Positions 1 to 5,231 of a stretch of DNA of 6,504 nt are shown here, piece after piece. The stretch's first letter is position 1. Each line of letters opens with the position of its first letter. The position numbers and the translations under genes were made by a program. The notes beneath the pieces were generated by a model that was given only the letters and a program-made list of their open reading frames with translations, was not told where the DNA came from and did no database searches. This DNA comes from Actinomycetota bacterium (GTDB lineage: Bacteria; Actinomycetota; UBA4738; G016210805). The stretch is taken from the NCBI GenBank assembly GCA_016210805.1, contig JACQTL010000339.1:1-6504 (forward strand), written 5' to 3'.

Positions 1-163
1 AGTTCACGAAGAGCGTGCCGTCCACCCAGGCGAACCACAGGGGGACGACGTGGGGGGCCCCGTCGGGCCCCACGGTGGCGAGGCGGACGGTGGGCTGGTC
101 GTCGAGGTACGCGTCCATCTCCTCCGCGGACAGGGAGATGTCGTACTTCCTACCGATCGTCAC
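1..163 (-). CDS. PPOX-family flavin/F420-dependent oxidoreductase, N-terminal part (runs off left edge)
   Basis: Only the first 54 codons are in the window. The translation contains LATVGPDGAPHVVPLWF followed by a DG turn and a beta strand, the N-terminal split-barrel signature of the pyridoxamine 5'-phosphate oxidase-like superfamily (R/LATV..DG.PHVVPLWF). Many actinobacterial members of this PPOX class bind F420 or flavin and reduce small substrates; others bind haem or FMN, and the fragment cannot tell these apart. I chose the GTG at 161-163 because AGGAGGAGG (minus strand, 168-176) lies 4-7 nt before it and the conserved block starts about 25 residues later, as is usual in the family. The start overlaps the end of the upstream hydrolase gene by 14 nt, so translation is probably coupled. 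The C-terminal half, including most cofactor-contact residues, is missing because of the window edge, not because of a mutation. Confidence 0.85.
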   Translation of the reverse strand, partial: MTIGRKYDISLSAEEMDAYLDDQPTVRLATVGPDGAPHVVPLWFAWVDGTLFVN

Positions 164-1067
164 CCGGCCTCCTCCTGAGCTCGACCGGCACGGGGCCGCC
201 CCCGGCCTCCCCTCCGTGGTCGTGTCCCCGTCCCAGGTACCGGACCCGGAGCCACTCCCCGACCATGGGGGCCAGGGTCTCCGAGGCGTCCTCGGGGAGG
301 AAGTGCGAGCAGCCCGGAAGCAGGGCCAGGGACGACATGGGCATCGCCTCGTTCAGCCGGTCGGCCAGCTCCACGGGCAGGAACGGGTCCTCCTCACCCC
401 ACGCGATCAGGGCCGGCACGTCGAGCGCGGCGAGGTCCCCCTCCCGCCCGACCAGGCCCCGGCCGTCGATGGCCCGGACGGCTCGGAAGAACGCCGCGGC
501 GCCCTCCGGGCCGGCGAACGCCCGCCGGTACGTCGCCAAGAGCTCCTCGGGGCGCCTCTCCTCCCTGGCGATCCCCAGCTCGAAGGTGAGATCCATCACG
601 CCCGCGACGAGCTCGGGCGTCTCCTCCTCCGCCCGGGCATCCTGGAGCATGCGCACGCCCTCGATGGGCCAGCCGTCGAAGGCGGCGGCGTCCAGGAGCA
701 CCATGGCCCGGACGCCGGCTCCGTCCAGGGCCAGGAGCTGGGCCACCGCGCCGCCCAGGTCGTGACCGACCACCGCGAACCGGTCGATCCCCAGGCCGGC
801 CAGGAGCTCGGCGACGTAGCCCGCCTGGGCCCTGACGTCGAGCCGGGGCCCGTCCGGCTTCTCCGACGCCCCGTACCCGAGGAGGTCGACGGCCACGCCG
901 CGCATCCCCGCGGTCCACACGGCGGGCAGGAAGTGCCGCCACAGGTGGGAGGACGTCGGGAACCCGTGGAGGAAGACCACCGCGGGGCCCTCCCCGACGT
1001 CGACGTAGGCCAGCTCGCCTCCCGAGGTCCGGGCCCGGCGAGGCTCGGCCCGCCCCCCCGCGGTCAA
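150..1067 (-). CDS. Alpha/beta-fold hydrolase with Asp nucleophile (epoxide hydrolase / haloalkane dehalogenase-like)
   Basis: A 305-residue alpha/beta hydrolase. The oxyanion-loop motif is HGFPTSSHLWR at residues 34-44, closely resembling haloalkane dehalogenases and epoxide hydrolases. The nucleophile elbow is VVGHDLGG, so the nucleophile is Asp103 rather than Ser. The likely acid is Asp227 (WGEEDPFLP) and the base is His255 (GCSHFLPED); residues about 130-205 form the cap. Family members open epoxides or cleave carbon-halogen bonds through an alkyl-enzyme ester. The residue after the nucleophile is Leu, where classical haloalkane dehalogenases have Trp and fluoroacetate dehalogenases Arg, so the substrate is unknown. 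The start is TTG at 1065-1067, overlapping the folP stop as TTGA, with GGGAGG at 1072-1077 four bases upstream. Residues from about 279 form a Gly/Arg-rich tail outside the fold. The protein has no signal peptide and is probably cytoplasmic. Confidence 0.92.
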   Translation of the reverse strand: MTAGGRAEPRRARTSGGELAYVDVGEGPAVVFLHGFPTSSHLWRHFLPAVWTAGMRGVAVDLLGYGASEKPDGPRLDVRAQAGYVAELLAGLGIDRFAVVGHDLGGAVAQLLALDGAGVRAMVLLDAAAFDGWPIEGVRMLQDARAEEETPELVAGVMDLTFELGIAREERRPEELLATYRRAFAGPEGAAAFFRAVRAIDGRGLVGREGDLAALDVPALIAWGEEDPFLPVELADRLNEAMPMSSLALLPGCSHFLPEDASETLAPMVGEWLRVRYLGRGHDHGGEAGGGPVPVELRRRPGDDR

Positions 1068-1927
1068 GGTACCTCCCGGGCGATCGCGTCCACCACCCGG
1101 ACGACCCGCACCATCTCCTCCACGTCGTGGACCCGGACGACGTGGACCCCCCGGGCGGCCAGCCAGGCCACGGCCCCGGCCGTGCCCTCGAGACGCTCGT
1201 GGACGGGCAGGTCGCCGAGCAGCCGGCCCACGAACGACTTGCGGGACGGCCCCACCAGCACGGGATGCCCCAGCTCGAACAGGGCGTCGACGTGCCGGAG
1301 GAGGGTGAGGTTGTGCTCGAGGGTCTTGCCGAAGCCGATCCCCGGGTCCACGGCGATCCGCTCCGCCGCGACGCCGGCCGCCACCGCGGCCTCGACCCGG
1401 CCGGCCAGGAAGGCCCCGACCTCACCGACCACGTCGTCGTACCGGGGGTCGTCCTGCATCGTCCTGGGCTCCCCCAGCATGTGCATGAGCACCAGGCCCG
1501 CCCCCGCGTCGGCGGCCGCCCGGAGGAGGAGCGGGTCGCGCCCGGCCGTCACGTCGTTGACCATCGTGGCCCCGGCGTCGAGCGCGGCCTCGGCCACCTC
1601 GTGTCGCCGGGTGTCCACCGAGATGGGCACGTCGACCTCGGCCGCCAGGCGCTTCACCACGGGGACGACCCGGTCGAGCTCCACCTCGACGGGCACCGGA
1701 TCCGACCCCGGGCGGGTCGACTCCCCACCGACGTCGATCACGTCGGCGCCCCGGGCCGCCATGCGGACGCCGTGACTCGCGGCGGCCTCGTGGTCCAGGT
1801 ACCGGCCTCCGTCCGAGAAGGAGTCCGGGGTCACGTTCAGGACCCCCATCACGTGGGTCCGCTCCCCGCACCGGAGCACCCGGGAACCCACCCGCCAGAC
1901 CAAGGCTCGGCCGCTCACGCCATCCAT
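1064..1927 (-). CDS. folP: Dihydropteroate synthase
   Basis: Condenses 6-hydroxymethyl-dihydropterin pyrophosphate with p-aminobenzoate to give dihydropteroate in folate synthesis; it is the sulfonamide target. All landmarks of the TIM-barrel family are present, numbered from the ATG (287 aa): VLNVTPDSFSDGG (29-41), DVGGESTRPG (65-74), SVDTRR (103-108), NDVTAG (124-129), DPGIGFGKT (194-202), GPSRKSF (226-232) and RVHDVEE (265-271). Length and motif spacing are normal, so it should be active. I prefer the ATG at 1925-1927, which has GAGG at 1933-1936, five bases upstream; an in-frame GTG at 1946-1948 would add seven residues but has no visible ribosome binding site. The stop overlaps the TTG start of the downstream hydrolase. 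The gene is divergent from the phosphatase gene with only about 32 bp between starts. It lies in the same direction as folE but separated from it by two opposing genes. Confidence 0.97.
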   Translation of the reverse strand: MDGVSGRALVWRVGSRVLRCGERTHVMGVLNVTPDSFSDGGRYLDHEAAASHGVRMAARGADVIDVGGESTRPGSDPVPVEVELDRVVPVVKRLAAEVDVPISVDTRRHEVAEAALDAGATMVNDVTAGRDPLLLRAAADAGAGLVLMHMLGEPRTMQDDPRYDDVVGEVGAFLAGRVEAAVAAGVAAERIAVDPGIGFGKTLEHNLTLLRHVDALFELGHPVLVGPSRKSFVGRLLGDLPVHERLEGTAGAVAWLAARGVHVVRVHDVEEMVRVVRVVDAIAREVP

Positions 1928-1959
1928 CCTAGCCTCGAGCCGCGGCACGCCCCGGTCCG

Positions 1960-3687
1960 TTGTGGGGCCCCCTGGGCCTCGTCTACCATCGAGCCTCGAC
2001 GGAGCGACCCGGCCGCAAGGACGTCCGGGGAGCGGACGAGGAACCGGCTCAACTGGAGACCAGGCGACAGTCCCCCTCCTTCAGGTACGGCGTGGCGATC
2101 CTCTCGTCCGCGGCGGCCACCGGGATCACCCTGGGCCTGCGGACGTACATCGCGCCCTCGATCTTCCCGATGTACTTCGCCGCCGTGGCGGTCACAGCCT
2201 GGTACGGGGGGTTCGCCGCGGCCCTCCTGGCCATCGCCGCCTCGGCGATCGCGGCATCGGCGCTCCTGCTCCCCGAGGAGGGGGCCTGGGGGGCGCCCAC
2301 GGTCGCCGAGATCGTCCAGGTCGGCCTCTTCGTGGTGGTCGCCCTGGTCATCTCGGGCCTCTCCGAGGCCGTCCGGACCGCGGAGCGGCGAGCCAGGGCC
2401 GCCAGGGCCAGGGCGGACGCCGCCCAGGAGCGGCTGGCCTTCCTGGCCGAGGCCAGCACCCGCCTGGCCTCCTCGCTCGACTACGAGGCCACCCTGGCCG
2501 GCCTGGCCAGGCTGGCCGTGCCCCGGCTGGCCGACTGGTGCGTCGTGGACGTCCTCGAGGAGGGCGGAGGGCTCCAACGCCTGGCCGTGGCGCACGTAGA
2601 CCCGGCAAGGGAGACACTGGTCCGGGACCTCCACAAAAGGTACCCACCGGACCCCGCGAGCTCCCGGGGACCCTGGAACGTGATCCGGACCGGGCACTCC
2701 GAGCTCCACCCGGAGATCCCCGACGAGACGCTGGTCGCCTCGGCCCGCGACGAGGACCACCTGGAGATCCTCCGGGAGCTCGGACTGACCTCGGCCCTGG
2801 TGGTCCCGCTCTCGGCCCGGGGCCGGACCCTGGGGGCCATGACCCTGGCCATGGCCGAGTCGGGCCGGCGGTACTCCGAGGCGGACCTGGCCATGGTCGA
2901 GGAGGTGGCCCGCCGGGCCGGGGTGGCCGTGGACAACGCGCGGATGTTCCGGGACCGGAGCCGGATCGCCCGGACCCTCCAGGAGAGCCTCCTGCCCTCC
3001 CGCCTCCCGGACGTCCCCGGCCTCGACGTCGCGGCCCGGTACCGCCCGGCCGGGGCGGGCCAGGACATCGGAGGGGACTTCTACGACGTCTTCCCGGCCG
3101 GGGACGCCTGGGGCGTCGTGGTGGGGGACGTCTGCGGCAAGGGCGTGGACGCCGCCGTCCTCACCAGCCTCACCCGGCACACGATCCGGGTCGCAGCGAT
3201 GCGGGGGGAGGGGCCGTCCGGGATCCTGCGGACCCTCTCCGACGCCATCCTGGACCAGCGCTCCGACCAGCGGTTCTGCACGGCCGTGTACGCCGCGGTC
3301 CGCCCGGAGGGCGATGGGGCGACCGTCTCGCTGTCCTGCGGAGGCCACCCGCCCCCCGCGGTCGTCCGGGCCGACGGCCGGGTCGAGCGGGTGGGGATCC
3401 CCGGCTCGCTGCTCGGCCTGTTCGAGGACCCGGACGTCGTGGACGTGCGGACCCGGCTGGCCCCCGGAGACGCCCTGGTCATGTTCACCGACGGGGTGAC
3501 GGACGCCCGCCCTCCGGCCGGGACGCTCGACGAGGCCGGGCTCGAGGACCTCCTCAGGCGGACCGCCGGCGCCGACGCGTCGGGGATCGCCCAGGCCATC
3601 ACCACCGAGGCCATCGGGGCACATCTGGGCGAGCCGCGGGACGACATCGCGGTGCTCGTCGTGCGGGTCCCCCCGGCGGCCGGATGA
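1960..3687 (+). CDS. Membrane-anchored GAF/PP2C (SpoIIE-type) serine phosphatase, RsbU-like
   Basis: A 575-residue sensor phosphatase. Residues about 43-133 hold four hydrophobic segments (about 43-60, 66-82, 84-104, 113-133) resembling the DUF4118/KdpD-type membrane module, followed by a charged Arg/Ala-rich linker helix (about 136-158). Residues about 160-330 are a GAF-like sensory domain. Residues about 335-570 are the SpoIIE/PP2C domain, opening with LQESLLPSRLPDVPGLDVA. The metal-binding acidic residues are all visible: Asp373 in IGGDFYD, Asp390 in VGDVCGKG, Asp511 in MFTDGVTDA and Asp561/562 in EPRDDIAVLV. Such proteins usually dephosphorylate an anti-sigma-factor antagonist to release a stress sigma factor, but no RsbV/RsbW-like gene is nearby, so the partner is unknown. 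The start is uncertain: TTG at 1960 lacks a clear ribosome binding site, and the only other standard in-frame start near the N-terminus (GTG 2092) would cut into the first membrane segment. A CTG at 2053 is also possible. Confidence 0.9.
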   Translation: MWGPLGLVYHRASTERPGRKDVRGADEEPAQLETRRQSPSFRYGVAILSSAAATGITLGLRTYIAPSIFPMYFAAVAVTAWYGGFAAALLAIAASAIAASALLLPEEGAWGAPTVAEIVQVGLFVVVALVISGLSEAVRTAERRARAARARADAAQERLAFLAEASTRLASSLDYEATLAGLARLAVPRLADWCVVDVLEEGGGLQRLAVAHVDPARETLVRDLHKRYPPDPASSRGPWNVIRTGHSELHPEIPDETLVASARDEDHLEILRELGLTSALVVPLSARGRTLGAMTLAMAESGRRYSEADLAMVEEVARRAGVAVDNARMFRDRSRIARTLQESLLPSRLPDVPGLDVAARYRPAGAGQDIGGDFYDVFPAGDAWGVVVGDVCGKGVDAAVLTSLTRHTIRVAAMRGEGPSGILRTLSDAILDQRSDQRFCTAVYAAVRPEGDGATVSLSCGGHPPPAVVRADGRVERVGIPGSLLGLFEDPDVVDVRTRLAPGDALVMFTDGVTDARPPAGTLDEAGLEDLLRRTAGADASGIAQAITTEAIGAHLGEPRDDIAVLVVRVPPAAG

Positions 3688-3690
3688 AGG

Positions 3691-3738
3691 CCGGCCCGTT
3701 CGCCTCCGCCGGGCCCTGTCCGGCGCGTCGCGGGCCGG
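3691..3738 (+). terminator. Possible stem-loop terminator after the phosphatase gene
   Basis: CCGGCCCG at 3691-3698 is the exact reverse complement of CGGGCCGG at 3731-3738. A nested alternative pairs GGCCCG (3693-3698) with CGGGCC (3710-3715) around an 11-nt loop. The structure begins three bases after the phosphatase stop codon. There is no T-tract, which is common for terminators in high-GC actinobacteria but also means GC-rich chance pairing cannot be excluded. Confidence 0.3.
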
Positions 3739-3784
3739 CGTCCACCATCGGCGCCCGAGCTCGCGCCGACGGGGAGCGTTTCCG

Positions 3785-3810
3785 CGGACGAACCCCCCGA
3801 ACCGGACGAA
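3785..3810 (+). repeat. Two direct copies of CGGACGAA upstream of the DksA-like gene
   Basis: CGGACGAA occurs at 3785-3792 and again at 3803-3810, an 18-bp period, in the non-coding stretch between the phosphatase gene and the DksA/TraR-like gene. The flanks are also partly alike (CGAAC follows or precedes). Spaced direct octamers upstream of a gene can be regulator-binding sites, but two copies in GC-rich DNA are weak evidence. Confidence 0.25.
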
Positions 3811-3923
3811 TCGAGTGGGCGGCGGCCGGGCGGGTAGGTAGGGTGGGGCCGAAGGAGGCGGTCGTGCCGATGCCGACCCGCGCTCCATCTCACCCCCCGG
3901 AGCCCCGAGGAGGCTGGAACCCG

Positions 3924-4313
3924 ATGGATCGAAGGCTCGTGAAGGATCGACTGGAGCGGGAGCGTGCCCGGCTCGAGGAGATGAGGGCCTCGCTCCTGGG
4001 CGACATGCCCCGGGCCGAGGACACGCCGGTGCAGGGCGCGGACCCGGAGCTGTCGTCGGTCGACCAGCACCCCGCCGACCCGGGGAGCGAGACCTTCGAG
4101 CGGGAGAAGGACCTGGCCATCCCGGAGAGCCTCGGGGCCCAGCTGGTGGAGATCGACCGGGCCGAGGGACGGATCGCCGCGGGGACCTACGGCACCTGCG
4201 AGGCCTGCGGCCGCCCCATCGGCGAGGCCCGCCTGGAGGCCAAGCCGGCCGCCCGGTACTGCGTGGAGGACCAGGCCAGAGCGGAGCGGGACGGCAGGGC
4301 CGCGGCCCAGTAG
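3924..4313 (+). CDS. DksA/TraR-family C4-type zinc-finger protein (variant finger)
   Basis: A 129-residue protein with a charged coiled-coil N-terminus (about 1-30), an acidic middle (about 31-65, EDTPVQGADPELSSVDQ), a second helix (about 66-87), and a C-terminal zinc-finger region: Cys92-x2-Cys95 in TYGTCEACGRPI, then RLEAKPAARYCVEDQ with Cys113. This is the DksA/TraR architecture; family members bind the secondary channel of RNA polymerase and modulate transcription, often with ppGpp, though actinobacterial paralogues are little characterised. The fourth ligand position (116) is Asp, where the family usually has Cys or His. The ATG at 3924 has GAGGAGG at 3907-3913, ten bases upstream. A GTG at 3864 (AAGGAGG five bases before) or ATG at 3870 would add a Pro-rich extension of 20 or 18 residues and is a real alternative. 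The gene converges on folE with 13 bp between stops. Confidence 0.9.
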   Translation: MDRRLVKDRLERERARLEEMRASLLGDMPRAEDTPVQGADPELSSVDQHPADPGSETFEREKDLAIPESLGAQLVEIDRAEGRIAAGTYGTCEACGRPIGEARLEAKPAARYCVEDQARAERDGRAAAQ

Positions 4314-4335
4314 GGCGCCGCGCCCCTCAGGCGCC
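4313..4335. terminator. Possible shared terminator between convergent DksA-like gene and folE
   Basis: The 13-bp gap between the two convergent stop codons is part of a dense inverted-repeat zone. GGGCG (4313-4317) pairs with CGCCC (4321-4325) across a 3-nt loop, and the self-complementary hexamer GGCGCC occurs at 4314-4319 and 4330-4335, giving an alternative stem. A symmetrical stem between converging genes could end transcription from both sides. There is no T-tract. Confidence 0.35.
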
Positions 4336-4911
4336 GTTCCGGCGGAGGAGGCTCATCGCCTCGGCCCGGGTCCGGGCGTCCGACCGGAACCGCCCTCGGA
4401 CCGCGGAGGTCACCGTGGTCGAGCCCGGCTTCTTCACTCCCCGCATCGTCATGCACAGGTGCTCGGCCTCGATGACGACGAACACCCCCCTGGGCTCGAG
4501 GACCCGGTCCAGGGTCTCGGCGATCTCCGTGGTCAGCCGCTCCTGGACCTGGGGCCGCTTCGACAGCAGGTCCACCAGGCGGGCGACCTTGGAGAGCCCC
4601 GTGATCCGCCCGTCCCGGTTCGGGATGTAGGCCACGTGGGCCCTGCCGCTGAAGGGGACCAGGTGGTGCTCGCACAGCGAGGTCAGGGGGATGTCGCGGA
4701 CCATGATCATCTCGTCGTGGTCCGCCCCCCGGATCACGGTGACCACCTCGGCGGGGTCGTGGCCGATCCCCGCGAACACCTCCGCGTACATCTCGGCCAC
4801 CCGCCGGGGGGTCTCGGCGATCCCCGGACGGTCGGGGTCCTCCCCGATCCCCTCGAGGATCAGCCTGACGCCGCGCTCGATCCGCTCCCTGTCGAAACCC
4901 TTCGGCTCCAC
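4327..4911 (-). CDS. folE: GTP cyclohydrolase I
   Basis: Converts GTP to 7,8-dihydroneopterin triphosphate, the first committed step of folate (and other pterin) synthesis. The 194-residue protein has the usual length and motifs: DPDRPGIAETPRRVAEMY (25-42), SLCEHHLVPFSGRAHVAYIP (78-97), GLSKVARLVDL (105-115), RPQVQERLT (119-127) and EAEHLCMTMRGVKKPGS (148-164). Zinc ligands are Cys80, His83 and Cys153, equivalent to C110/H113/C181 of the E. coli enzyme; His82 and His151 match the catalytic histidines. It is therefore the canonical zinc-dependent type I enzyme. The start is GTG at 4909-4911, the only usable one before the conserved core. No ribosome binding site precedes it, but a -10 box seven bases upstream suggests a leaderless mRNA. 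folE follows a 45-residue gene and ftsH in the same direction, with folP further on beyond two opposing genes. Confidence 0.97.
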   Translation of the reverse strand: MEPKGFDRERIERGVRLILEGIGEDPDRPGIAETPRRVAEMYAEVFAGIGHDPAEVVTVIRGADHDEMIMVRDIPLTSLCEHHLVPFSGRAHVAYIPNRDGRITGLSKVARLVDLLSKRPQVQERLTTEIAETLDRVLEPRGVFVVIEAEHLCMTMRGVKKPGSTTVTSAVRGRFRSDARTRAEAMSLLRRNGA

Positions 4912-4918
4912 GCGGGCA

Positions 4919-4924
4919 AGCGTA
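4919..4924 (-). promoter_or_regulatory. Candidate -10 box for leaderless folE transcript
   Basis: On the minus strand TACGCT (TANNNT type) is followed by exactly seven bases and then the GTG start of folE. This is the spacing seen when transcription begins at the first base of the start codon, a common arrangement in actinobacteria. The absence of any Shine-Dalgarno sequence in front of this GTG agrees with it. No -35 box is evident, which is usual for such promoters. Confidence 0.5.
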
Positions 4925-5001
4925 CTCGTGAGCGGGGACGTGCGGCGGGCCGGGGGTGGAGAGGGGGGTGGAACGATCCGGCTCGCCGCGGGGAGGGGGT
5001 G

Positions 5002-5139
5002 CTACCTGGAGCCCAGCGAAGGGTCGGGACGGCGCGGCCCGAAGGGGTAGGGGAGCTCGCGCGGGTCCAGGGGAAGCGGTTCGCCGTAGCGCTCCTCGCG
5101 GGGGCGGTACGCCTTCCGGTCCACCTGGGTCCTCTTCAT
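5002..5139 (-). CDS. Small basic, proline-rich hypothetical protein (45 aa)
   Basis: I do not recognise this gene. It encodes 45 residues beginning MKRTQVDRKAYRPREERYGE, then a Pro-rich second half containing PLPLDPRELPYPFGPRR. It is strongly positively charged (about twelve Arg/Lys against seven Asp/Glu), has no Cys, no membrane segment and no signal peptide, and is probably disordered. Support for it being real is the ATG start with a perfect GGAGG at 5145-5149 and ideal 5-nt spacing, plus its place in a gap of more than 300 bp between the HAD gene and folE, in the same direction as both. The reading frame stays open further upstream, but that part has no good start signal. It ends 90 bp before folE. 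A role in binding nucleic acid or a larger complex is possible from charge alone, but that is speculation. Confidence 0.6.
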   Translation of the reverse strand: MKRTQVDRKAYRPREERYGEPLPLDPRELPYPFGPRRPDPSLGSR

Positions 5140-5203
5140 CGTGGCCTCCGAGCGTTCCTTCGGCACATCGTGGGGGATACCTGAGGGCCGGTCATACCCC
5201 CCG

Positions 5204-5219
5204 AGGGGGATTTCCCCCT
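5204..5219. terminator. 16-bp palindrome after the HAD gene, possible terminator or operator
   Basis: AGGGGGA (5204-5210) and TCCCCCT (5213-5219) are perfect inverted copies around a 2-bp centre. The palindrome lies 12 bp beyond the HAD stop codon and about 65 bp before the start of the 45-residue gene on the minus strand. It could fold as a six-pair G/C stem with a 4-nt loop and end HAD transcription, or serve as a dimeric regulator site for the small gene. No T-tract follows on the minus strand. Confidence 0.4.
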
Positions 5220-5231
5220 GCCCTGAACGGA

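Larger units (their letters stand above)
3688..3923 (+). other. Non-coding stretch between phosphatase and DksA-like genes
   Basis: About 236 bp without a convincing conserved gene. It holds the inverted repeat after the phosphatase stop, the paired CGGACGAA octamers, TAGGTA (3835-3840) and TAGGGT (3839-3844) as weak -10 candidates without a clear -35 box, and a very good AAGGAGG at 3852-3858. That site sits five bases before a GTG (3864) that is in frame with the DksA-like gene, so the last 60 bases may be coding. Confidence 0.5.

Noticed and set aside
15..1775. A 586-codon open frame on the plus strand across folP and the hydrolase
   Set aside because: Antisense shadow of two clear enzymes; low-complexity translation without motifs.
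1962..3686. Upstream part of the long plus-strand frame that ends in the DksA-like gene
   Set aside because: This part overlaps the phosphatase in another frame and is Pro/Gly/Arg-rich noise; only the part from about 3864 or 3924 onward is a real gene, so there is no fusion.
1915..3888. A 657-codon open frame on the minus strand opposite the phosphatase gene
   Set aside because: It mirrors the phosphatase coding frame in very GC-rich DNA; its product is a Gly/Pro/Arg-rich string with no recognisable domain, whereas the plus-strand frame has a complete SpoIIE phosphatase.
4459..5184. A 241-codon plus-strand frame over folE
   Set aside because: Shadow of the intact folE gene; composition-driven and without domains.
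5191..5199. GGGTAT on the minus strand as a stress-sigma (SigB/SigF-type) -10 box for the small gene
   Set aside because: No GTTT-like -35 element lies at the proper distance upstream, so the match is too weak to report as a promoter.
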